A stretch of DNA of 64,000 nt from Variovorax paradoxus (GTDB lineage Bacteria > Pseudomonadota > Gammaproteobacteria > Burkholderiales > Burkholderiaceae_C). The DNA is taken from positions 62,001 through 126,000 of the forward strand of contig NZ_JAUSRN010000011.1 in the NCBI RefSeq assembly GCF_030811855.1, written 5' to 3'. Shown in pieces: positions 29,852 through 37,183 of this stretch. The notes beneath the pieces are model-generated. The model saw only the letters and a list, made by a program, of their open reading frames with translations. It was not told the origin of the DNA and searched no databases. Every line of letters begins with the position of its first letter. Within the stretch, counting starts at the first letter, position 1. Both the position numbers and the translations under genes were made by a program.

Positions 29852-30604
29852 TCATCGGGGCCACTGTTGCCTCTGCCAATAGCGGTACTGCCACTGGGTG
29901 GAGAAACCGGCGCGGCGGTAGAGCGCATGGGCAGCGGCGTTGTGCGCGTCGACCTGCAGGAACACGCGTTCGAAGCCGCGTTCCAGCGCTGCCTGCGCCA
30001 AGCCGGCCAGCACGCGCCTCGCCAGGCCCCGGCCGCGCTGCGACTGCTCGGTTCGCATGCCGTGGACGCTGGCCCATCCGTGGCCGAAGGCCATGGCGCC
30101 CGCGGCCACCGTGTGCCGGCCGTCGCGCACGCTGGCATAGAGCGATCCCTTGGCACGCGACAGTGCTCGCACGCGATGCGCGCCATCCACCGGATCGAAG
30201 CCCTCGCCGAGAAACAGCGTCGCCCAGGCCTCGTCGGGCGCAAGGTCGACATCGGCCAGCGCGGCACCGGCGGCCCCCACGTCGCGCATGCGTCGCGCGG
30301 AGCCGACCTGTACGCAGGTGGGGGAATCGCCGACGTAATGGCGCTGCTCCAGCTCGGCTTGCAGCGCGGCAAAGCAGGGAACGTCGGCCAGGCGGAAGGC
30401 GGGCACGAACTGCCTGCTGTCGTAGCGGTCTTCGATGCGATCAATCGTGTGCCAGCTGACTTCGCCGCGGTGCAGCGGAACCGCCGACCGGGCGCGCTTG
30501 ACGGTGCCGTCGTCGAAGGGCAGCAGCCAGCCGTCGAGTTCCTCCACGGCAAGGGGAGACACGGCGGCAACGGTGGCGCGCTCGATGGCTTCGACATCGT
30601 TCAT
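29852..30604 (-). CDS. GNAT-family N-acetyltransferase
   Basis: The protein has 250 residues. The C-terminal GNAT fold (about 130-245) has the acetyl-CoA loop QRGRGLARRVL and the motif-B segment AAHALYRRAGF. The first half (about 1-120) is a duplicated, degenerate GNAT-like region. The ATG at 30604 overlaps the stop of the GT51 gene by 4 bp, so the two are coupled. The substrate is unknown; the context suggests an envelope or cell-wall role. Confidence 0.85.
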   Translation of the reverse strand: MNDVEAIERATVAAVSPLAVEELDGWLLPFDDGTVKRARSAVPLHRGEVSWHTIDRIEDRYDSRQFVPAFRLADVPCFAALQAELEQRHYVGDSPTCVQVGSARRMRDVGAAGAALADVDLAPDEAWATLFLGEGFDPVDGAHRVRALSRAKGSLYASVRDGRHTVAAGAMAFGHGWASVHGMRTEQSQRGRGLARRVLAGLAQAALERGFERVFLQVDAHNAAAHALYRRAGFSTQWQYRYWQRQQWPR

Positions 30605-31869
30605 GGTGCCGCCTCCGGCGCGATGTAATGAGCTGCCGCCACGCTCTTGAGCAGGGCCTCGCGCTGATTGCGGCTGATGCCGCGCACGCTCTCGGCCACC
30701 CACTTGGTGCGGTCCGGGTCGATGCGGCCGTCGCGCCGCCATTGCTCGAGCACCGCCTGAGGCTTGTGCAGCATGGCCGCGAGCCACACGGCCTGCGCGG
30801 GTTCCAGGTTGCGTGCTGGCCGCTTGAAGTAGCGCCGCGCGGCGGCTTCGGCGCCGCACAAGTTGCCGCCCCACGGTGCGTTGTCCAGGTAAAGCTGCAG
30901 GATGCGCGCCTTGCCGAGCGTCTGTTCCATCTCGACCGCGTAGAGCAACTCGCGCAGCTTGCGTTCGGCGGTGCGGTCGCTGCCGGTCACCAGCATCTTG
31001 GCGAGCTGCTGCGTCAGCGTGCTGGCACCGCGCTTTTGCTGGCCGTCCTTCTGGTTGTTGTCGATCGACGCAACGATTTCGGTCAGGTCATAGCCGGCGT
31101 GGGTGAAGAAGCGCTGGTCCTCGGCCGCGATGACGGCGCGCGTCAGCCAGCTGTCATTGGCGAGCTTCGAAGGCGCGCCACAGCTGGTTCGCGCGCCGAG
31201 CATGGCTTCGGTGCCCAGCCCTTCGACGGTGAACTGGCTGACGGTGGGAAGCACGACGAAAGTGCCTTCGGGCAGAGAGACCTGCGCGCGAACGGCCAAC
31301 GTACCGCCGATGCGGGCGCGCTGCAGTTCGGGCAGGTGGGGCGCTAGCACGGCATACCAGCGGGCAATGGGCGCATCCTTGATGTCGGCGCTGAGATGCA
31401 GGCCCTTGGGCGCGAGGCGCCCTTCCCATGGGCCCTGGATCACGGCCGCGGCATCGGCATTGCGAGGCGTGGCCGCGATGGTGCCGGCCAGCGTGTTGCC
31501 GTCGCGCCTGACGGTGGCGACCAGGCCTTCGACCTGGATCGGCTGCGTGCCGAGGGCAGCGACCTCCAGGCTGCAGGGTGCGCAGCGCAGTTCGAGCAGG
31601 CTGTCCGCGTCCTTCCAGGCAAAACGAATCGTGCCGAAGCGCGTGTCGACAGCGTGGCCGTCCAGGCGCGGCGCAAGCCACGAAGACGTGGCCAGCCGCA
31701 CCGCCGCGGGCACGCCGACCTGAAAGCTCAGCGGGCCGGCCTTGACGCTGGTATTCCACTCCCCGGGCGCAGGTGCAAGCGCGAACTTGACGATCAGGAA
31801 GACGGCCAGGCAGGCTGTCACCACGAGGGCCGACAGCGCGTAAATCACGAATCTCAGGATCTTGTTCAC
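30601..31869 (-). CDS. Peptidoglycan glycosyltransferase (GT51) with a large N-terminal extension
   Basis: The protein has 422 residues from a GTG at 31869, which has GAGAG upstream. One membrane anchor (ILRFVIYALSALVVTACLAV) is followed by about 190 residues of beta-rich sequence with a Cys pair (ELRCAPCSLE). The GT51 domain comes next: AEDQRFFTHAGYD (catalytic Glu), GASTLTQQLAK, RELLYAVEMEQ and LYLDNAPWGGNLCGAEAAA. There is no transpeptidase domain. Ordinary MtgA lacks the long middle domain and is about 240 residues. It polymerises lipid II in the periplasm if active. It is the fourth gene of the vWA-exosortase operon. Confidence 0.87.
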   Translation of the reverse strand: MNKILRFVIYALSALVVTACLAVFLIVKFALAPAPGEWNTSVKAGPLSFQVGVPAAVRLATSSWLAPRLDGHAVDTRFGTIRFAWKDADSLLELRCAPCSLEVAALGTQPIQVEGLVATVRRDGNTLAGTIAATPRNADAAAVIQGPWEGRLAPKGLHLSADIKDAPIARWYAVLAPHLPELQRARIGGTLAVRAQVSLPEGTFVVLPTVSQFTVEGLGTEAMLGARTSCGAPSKLANDSWLTRAVIAAEDQRFFTHAGYDLTEIVASIDNNQKDGQQKRGASTLTQQLAKMLVTGSDRTAERKLRELLYAVEMEQTLGKARILQLYLDNAPWGGNLCGAEAAARRYFKRPARNLEPAQAVWLAAMLHKPQAVLEQWRRDGRIDPDRTKWVAESVRGISRNQREALLKSVAAAHYIAPEAAP

Positions 31870-31876
31870 ACAACTC

Positions 31877-32446
31877 TCACAAGGGTCTCGCCACCGTGAC
31901 GGCTTGCCACGGACCGCGCGACTGCCCGCTGGCCGCCGCCCAGTACCAGGCTGAAGTGTCGGTGAAAGCGGCGCCTTCGGCATCGACGATGCGCTCGCAG
32001 ACGCGGAACTTTTGCACACCGTGCCGTTGCGCAACAAAACAGCGCCACAGCCGTTCCTGCGCGTCGCGTTCCAGGCGCGCCTGCTCGATGCGAAAACCCA
32101 GCGCTCGGTAGCAGTCGGCCGCCGGATGCAGCATGCGCGTGGGTGCGTTCACCGCGCGCATCACGATCATTTGAGTACCGTCGGTCATGCGGCCGATCGC
32201 GCCCGGAAAACGGTCGGCAAAGCGCTGCTCGACCTCGCTCAGCGCCATCGGGCGCAGCGGTGCCCCATCCCATTCGCGCGGCCATTCGTATGACGCCGCG
32301 GCCACCACCGGCTCCGGCGGCAAACGCAGGGCCGCGGCGGTCGACCACAGCAGGCACAGCAGCATCGCGAGCGCGAACGCCGCCTTGTGGCCGATGCGAT
32401 GGATGAAGTGGTTAGCAAAAAAGTTCTCAAAGAACCGTGTCGACAT
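31877..32446 (-). CDS. EpsI-like exosortase-associated protein
   Basis: The protein has 189 residues. An N-terminal membrane anchor (AAFALAMLLCLLWSTAA) is followed by a periplasmic domain with HPAADCYRALGF, which resembles the conserved HP..C...G motif of EpsI-type proteins encoded next to exosortases, and a C-terminal WYWAAA segment. EpsI domains are usually fused to, or found beside, exosortases and exopolysaccharide genes. It overlaps the exosortase gene by 20 bp. The assignment relies mainly on context. Confidence 0.68.
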   Translation of the reverse strand: MSTRFFENFFANHFIHRIGHKAAFALAMLLCLLWSTAAALRLPPEPVVAAASYEWPREWDGAPLRPMALSEVEQRFADRFPGAIGRMTDGTQMIVMRAVNAPTRMLHPAADCYRALGFRIEQARLERDAQERLWRCFVAQRHGVQKFRVCERIVDAEGAAFTDTSAWYWAAASGQSRGPWQAVTVARPL

Positions 32447-33356
32447 GGCGGCCTCCGTGCGCGGTGATCAGGCCCGGGATGGGCCGGTCGGCAAATTCGG
32501 GCTCGGCGCGTGCCGGCACCATCAGGCGCGCGATGCCGCCGCACACTGCGGCCAGCACCACAAGGCCGAGCAGGTTGTGCGCCCAGGGCGCGAGCGAATG
32601 GCCCGCGGCTTCGAAGGCAATGAGCACACTGTTGCGCAGGATGTTGCCTGCCAGCACCAGCAGGCCGACCATCGGCAGCCGGCGCAGAAAGCCCCGGTCG
32701 TCCTGACGCGCCCAGAGCGCGACGGCGCAAGCGGTAAAATAGCCGAGCCACACCATCTGCATGCCCGAGCAGGGCGCATCGACGATCACCAGCCGGCCGT
32801 CGACCAATAGGCTGCTGCCCTCGCGCGCCACGCTGAAGCCTGGCGCCAGCAACCACCGGCTCGCCTCGGCCGTGACCACGCGCAGCGGATAACCCGCATA
32901 GAACTGGAGCGACGACAACAGCGGCAAGGCCAGCACGGCGAGCCCCGCCACCGGCAGCGCGGCCACGCGCCGCGGCAGGAAAGCGAGCAAGCCGCACGCC
33001 AGCGCCAGCACAGCCACAAGGCCCGCCGCGAGCGGGGGCAGGGCGGGCAGCGCCCCAAGCCCCGTGCGCAGCAGCGTCGCCAGCACGGTGCCTGCGCCAG
33101 CCAATGCCAGCCAACCGAGCCGCGGCGCGGCGCGCAGTTCGCGCCGGCATTGCCATGCCAGCGCGGCCAAGGCGGCAAGCGCCAACAGGCCCAGCGGGTC
33201 GTCGGAGCCGTCGCGCATGCGCTGGACCATCCAGGCCCAGGTCGGCGCCAGCGCGGCAAACTGCAGCCCGAGCCAGCCGGCGGCAGGTGCGCGGTCGATT
33301 CGGATGCCCCAATCCACGATGCGCGGATGGCTGTGGGCAAGTGCGGCCAATGACAT
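32427..33356 (-). CDS. Exosortase (archaeosortase/exosortase family)
   Basis: The protein has 309 residues and about eight membrane helices. The catalytic signature is complete: Cys in VDAPCSGMQMVW (about 196-207), Arg in GNILRNSVLIAFE and His in GHSLAPWAHN. Exosortases cut a C-terminal PEP-CTERM tail and attach or release the protein at the cell surface. The gene directly upstream encodes a protein with a matching tail, 24 bp away, so this looks like a dedicated enzyme-substrate pair. It most resembles the exosortase Q group, a subtype call from memory and context. Confidence 0.88.
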   Translation of the reverse strand: MSLAALAHSHPRIVDWGIRIDRAPAAGWLGLQFAALAPTWAWMVQRMRDGSDDPLGLLALAALAALAWQCRRELRAAPRLGWLALAGAGTVLATLLRTGLGALPALPPLAAGLVAVLALACGLLAFLPRRVAALPVAGLAVLALPLLSSLQFYAGYPLRVVTAEASRWLLAPGFSVAREGSSLLVDGRLVIVDAPCSGMQMVWLGYFTACAVALWARQDDRGFLRRLPMVGLLVLAGNILRNSVLIAFEAAGHSLAPWAHNLLGLVVLAAVCGGIARLMVPARAEPEFADRPIPGLITAHGGRHVDTVL

Positions 33357-33380
33357 TTTTCGTTTCCTGTTCTTTCGCGT

Positions 33381-35462
33381 TCAGGCCGTGAAGCGGCGCG
33401 GGTCGTTGCGGCGTGCGCGGCGGCGCAGCATGGCGAGCATCGACAGCACCACCGCAATCGCGCCGAGCGTTTCGGGTTCCGGCGTGCTCGGCACCTCGGC
33501 ACCGAGCGCGAGTTCGCTCACGCCCTGCGGCAAGGGCAGCGGCTGGTTCACATCCACGCTGTTCTGCGGGGCCAGGTTGCGCACCACCTTGTCCACGGCG
33601 ATGAAGCTGGTGTATTGCGTCAGCAGGCTGTACTTCAGGCCGAGCTCCGTGATGCGCTCCTTGAAGGCGCTGCCGCCTTCCAGCGTCTCCTGGTCGCTCA
33701 AGCTCTGGATGCGGTGGCGTGCCCACAGCGTGCGCAGCGCGGCGGTGTCCTGGCGCATCTGTGGGTCGATGCGCAGCTCCTGGCGATACGGGCCGCTGGC
33801 ACCGCGGCCTTCGACGATCACGCGGCCACGGGCCTTGCCGTCGGCGTCCGCGCGCCACTTGCCGAACACGATCACCGGGCGCTCGCCCAGCACGTCGGGC
33901 AGGGCTTGCGGCTCCACGTCGTATACATCGAGGCCGCCGAAAGTGACTTTCACGTTGGTGAGCACCGGCGACTCCACCATGCGGCGGAAACGCGCGGCCT
34001 GCTCGGGCGCCTGGATCGGGTCGGTGATGATGAAGGGCTCGCCCATGCCGGCGCGCGCAATGCCTTCCATCAGGCTGCGGTTCACCGACGAGCCGATGCC
34101 GAAGGCGAACACATTGGCCTTGGAGAGGTTCTTGCGCACCAGCTCGAAAGCCTCGCGTTCCACGCTCACGTAGCCGTCCGTAACCAGCACCACGGTGCGC
34201 GAGACGTTCTCTTCCTTCGGTTCCGCATAGACGCGCTTGAGCGCGGGAATCAGCTCGGTGCTGCCGCTGCCGCCGTAGTTCTGGATGGTAGCCAGCGCCT
34301 GCTCGATGTTGGCGCGCGTGGCCGGCACCGATTGGGGCGAGAGCATCTTGTTGCTGCCCGAGAAGAGCAGCACATTGAAGGTGTCGCTCGGACGCAGCCC
34401 ACCGATCAGGCGTTCGAGCACCGTCTTGGCGGTGTCGAGCGGAAAGCCGTGCATCGAACCCGAGATATCGACCACGAAGATGTAGTCGCGCGGCGAGATG
34501 GCGCTGGCCGCAACGGCCTTGGGCGGCTCGATCATCGCTAGAAAGAAGTTCTCGGCGCTTCCATCGGTGTTCTGGCCCTGACCCTTGTAGAGCATCAAGC
34601 CCGACTCGATCTTCTCGCCCGCCAGGCGGTAGTCGAGCACGAAGTCGCGGTTGTCCGCGGGGCGGCCGTCGGCAGTCAGCACCACGTCGGCATGGCGGTC
34701 TTCATCGCTCTTCTTCACGTCGATGGCGTGGGTGCTCGAGCGCACCTCCTTCAAACCCATGGGCGTGTCGATGCTGGCCTTGAGCCTGAAGCTCGTGCCG
34801 GGAGCCACGCCTTCGCGCAGCGTGGGCTGCGCCACCCACTTGGCCTGGGCGTTCTCCGACTGCGGGCTGTTGTAGCGCGGGCCCACCACCGTGGGAAACA
34901 CGAACGCATAGTTGCCCGACTGCGGCACCAGGAGCTCGGTGTAGCGCAGTTCCACCTTCACGTCGTCGCCGGGGAGAATATTGGCGACGTTCATCTGGAA
35001 CACGTTGGGCAGGTGCTGCTCAAGCAGAGCGGCGGTCTTGCCCTCTTTCTTGGCGGTGTCGTATTCGATCTGCGCCTGCTGCTTCTCGCGGATCTGCGCG
35101 GTGATCAAACGGTCCGCCAGGCGCACGTTGAGGCCGCTGACCGCGGCCTTGGTCGAGCCCGGAAAAACATACTTGGCTTCGATCGGGCGCTGGCCTTCGT
35201 TGCGGTAGGTCTGCGTGACGGTCACGTCGGCAATGACGCCCGATATCTTTACCGCCACCTCGGTTCCCTTGAGAGGCAGTCGGTCGACCGAAGGGTCGTC
35301 GCTCTTCACGAAGAAGTAGGGGCTCTCGGTCTTCAACCGCGGGCCGGGTGCTTCCTGTGCATGCACGGGGTTGAGGCTGAGCGCGACGAAGCCCGCGGTG
35401 GCCAGGCTCACGGTGGCGAGCCAGAGCCAGCGGCCGGGACGAGAGGTGGTGTGGGCATCCAT
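33381..35462 (-). CDS. VIT/vWA-domain surface protein with PEP-CTERM-type sorting tail
   Basis: The protein has 693 residues. A signal peptide ends near PVHAQE (about 36). A VIT (vault/inter-alpha-trypsin) domain covers about 40-180. A von Willebrand A domain (about 325-500) has an intact MIDAS start, VVDISGSMHG, and TDGYVS. The C-terminus is a sorting tail: TPEPETLG, a hydrophobic segment (AIAVVLSMLAML) and RRRARR, followed by a few extra residues. It is the likely substrate of the exosortase gene 24 bp downstream. It diverges from creD, and the gap holds a CreB-type tag. Confidence 0.9.
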   Translation of the reverse strand: MDAHTTSRPGRWLWLATVSLATAGFVALSLNPVHAQEAPGPRLKTESPYFFVKSDDPSVDRLPLKGTEVAVKISGVIADVTVTQTYRNEGQRPIEAKYVFPGSTKAAVSGLNVRLADRLITAQIREKQQAQIEYDTAKKEGKTAALLEQHLPNVFQMNVANILPGDDVKVELRYTELLVPQSGNYAFVFPTVVGPRYNSPQSENAQAKWVAQPTLREGVAPGTSFRLKASIDTPMGLKEVRSSTHAIDVKKSDEDRHADVVLTADGRPADNRDFVLDYRLAGEKIESGLMLYKGQGQNTDGSAENFFLAMIEPPKAVAASAISPRDYIFVVDISGSMHGFPLDTAKTVLERLIGGLRPSDTFNVLLFSGSNKMLSPQSVPATRANIEQALATIQNYGGSGSTELIPALKRVYAEPKEENVSRTVVLVTDGYVSVEREAFELVRKNLSKANVFAFGIGSSVNRSLMEGIARAGMGEPFIITDPIQAPEQAARFRRMVESPVLTNVKVTFGGLDVYDVEPQALPDVLGERPVIVFGKWRADADGKARGRVIVEGRGASGPYRQELRIDPQMRQDTAALRTLWARHRIQSLSDQETLEGGSAFKERITELGLKYSLLTQYTSFIAVDKVVRNLAPQNSVDVNQPLPLPQGVSELALGAEVPSTPEPETLGAIAVVLSMLAMLRRRARRNDPRRFTA

Positions 35463-35572
35463 GGCGGTGTGGTGTCGGTTTCCGTGCGAACTTGCACAGC
35501 CGCAACTGTCGACACCGCGCGAGAAGGAAATTGGAAGGCTGCTTGAAGTCCGCCCGCCGGACGCAGCCTTGT

Positions 35573-35588
35573 GTGAAGCCTGTGTGAA
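35573..35588 (-). promoter_or_regulatory. Perfect cre-tag (CreB-binding direct repeat)
   Basis: On the minus strand it reads TTCAC-N6-TTCAC (plus-strand GTGAA-GCCTGT-GTGAA), the known E. coli CreB target. It lies 83 bp upstream of the creD ATG and 111 bp upstream of the divergent vWA gene start. A second half-matching repeat (TTCAC-N6-TTCGG, 35607-35622) lies closer to creD. The creBC genes are 5-7 kb away in this window. Confidence 0.75.
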
Positions 35589-35670
35589 GTCCGCCGTCGG
35601 CCACGCTTCACACGCCCTTCGGATCGCTCGGCGAGCATCGCCGCATCGTTATCGAAGTGGAGAAGAAAAC

Positions 35671-37146
35671 ATGTTTCAGTTGTTCAAGGCCTTGCAGAGT
35701 TCGATGCTGGTCAAGGTTGCCGGCCTGCTCATGCTCACGCTCTTGCTGTGCATTCCGTTGGCCGAGATCAACTCCATCAACCGCGAGCGCGGCCGCAGCC
35801 AGCGCGAGGCGGCCGAGGAGCTTGCCGCCACCTACGCAAGCGGGCAGACCATGGTGGGCCCGCTGCTGCTGGTGCCGTATGTGGAACGCTGGATGGAGCC
35901 GCTGCGCAATGCGCAAGGCAAGGTGATCGGCCAGGAGGCGCGCAGCAAGGAAATGGCCCACGCGGTGTTTCCCGACAAGCTGCACACCGAAGGTTCGATG
36001 GCGCCGCACGAGCGCTATCGAGGCATCTTCAAGATTCCCTTCTACACGCTCAACGCCACGCTCGGTGGCGGATTTGCCGCCTTCGACCCCAAGTCCGTGG
36101 CGCACAGCGAAGCCGATTCCCGCATCGAGTTCAAGGCGCCTTTCGTCGTGTTCTACGTGAGCGATTTGCGCGGGCTCGACGGTTCGCCCACCATTGCAAT
36201 CAACGGTGAGGCTTTGCGTTTCAAGCAGCGCGTGCCCGGCTTGGCAGACACCAGCTGGCTTGCCGAGGCCATCCACGCGCCGCTGACCGGCGCCGCACTC
36301 GCCGCATGGGAGTCGAAGACACCGCTGCCCTTCGAGATGAAGCTCGGCCTTGTCGGACAAGACACGCTCTCGATGGTGCCGATTGCCGAAGAGACCACCG
36401 CCCATCTGAGCTCGCCCTGGGCGCATCCGAGCTTTGGCGGCCGCTTTCTCGCCACGCAGCGCGAGGTAACGCCGCAGGGCTTCGATGCGCACTGGCGCGT
36501 GTCGTCGCTCGTGACGTCTGCACGCGAACAGGTGCGCGCCGGACTGTCGGAGCGGGTCGATACCAGTGCTGCCGCAACGGCAGCAGCAGCCGTTGCGACG
36601 GGCCCACGCAACCTCGGGGCGCTGCAGACCTTCGACGTGTCGCTCGCCCAGCCGATCAACGTGTATTCGATGAGCACGCGCGCCGGCAAGTACGGCGCGC
36701 TTTTCATCGGCCTGGTGATCATGGCGGCCTTCATGTTCGAGCTGTTCCGCAGGCAGCGCATGCATCCCGTGCAATACGGGCTGGTGGGCCTGTCGATTGC
36801 ACTGTTCTTTTTGCTGCTGCTGGCCTTGTCCGAGAAGCTGGCTTTCTGGCTGGCATATGCGAGCGCGGCCTCAGCGAGCGTGCTGCTGCTCGGCATCTAC
36901 TTCAGCGCTGTCCTGCAAAGCTGGAAACGCGGCGCCGGATTTGGGGCCTTTGTCGCGGTACTCTATGGCGCGCTATACGGCCTCCTGGCATCCGAAAGCA
37001 ACGCCCTCCTACTCGGCGCCCTGCTGACATTCGGCATGCTGACGGTGCTGATGCTGGCCACGCGCAAGGTCGACTGGTATGCGCTGTCGGCCGGGAACCC
37101 CCGAATGCCCGAGCCTGTCTCACCTGAAGTGGCTCCGTCCGTGTAA
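35671..37146 (+). CDS. creD: Inner membrane protein CreD
   Basis: The protein has 491 residues, close to E. coli CreD (about 450). It starts with an N-terminal helix, followed by a long periplasmic region (about 40-325) with GPLLLVPYVERW and RYRGIFKIPFYTL, and then about six C-terminal helices with FELFRRQRMHPVQYGLVGLSIALFFLLLLALSE, a family hallmark. CreD is a cell-envelope protein induced by CreBC and linked to colicin and beta-lactam responses. GGAGA precedes the ATG. The perfect cre-tag upstream supports CreB control here too. Confidence 0.93.
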   Translation: MFQLFKALQSSMLVKVAGLLMLTLLLCIPLAEINSINRERGRSQREAAEELAATYASGQTMVGPLLLVPYVERWMEPLRNAQGKVIGQEARSKEMAHAVFPDKLHTEGSMAPHERYRGIFKIPFYTLNATLGGGFAAFDPKSVAHSEADSRIEFKAPFVVFYVSDLRGLDGSPTIAINGEALRFKQRVPGLADTSWLAEAIHAPLTGAALAAWESKTPLPFEMKLGLVGQDTLSMVPIAEETTAHLSSPWAHPSFGGRFLATQREVTPQGFDAHWRVSSLVTSAREQVRAGLSERVDTSAAATAAAAVATGPRNLGALQTFDVSLAQPINVYSMSTRAGKYGALFIGLVIMAAFMFELFRRQRMHPVQYGLVGLSIALFFLLLLALSEKLAFWLAYASAASASVLLLGIYFSAVLQSWKRGAGFGAFVAVLYGALYGLLASESNALLLGALLTFGMLTVLMLATRKVDWYALSAGNPRMPEPVSPEVAPSV

Positions 37147-37183
37147 CCAAAGCTACCGACTGTTTTTTTACTTACTGATTTCC

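Noticed and set aside
32239-33858. 539-codon minus-strand frame over the exosortase
   Set aside because: It is the wrong frame; the exosortase frame holds the Cys, Arg and His signatures.
35607-35622. Second cre-tag TTCAC-N6-TTCGG
   Set aside because: The second half has two mismatches, so it is mentioned only as a possible weak site, not listed as a feature.
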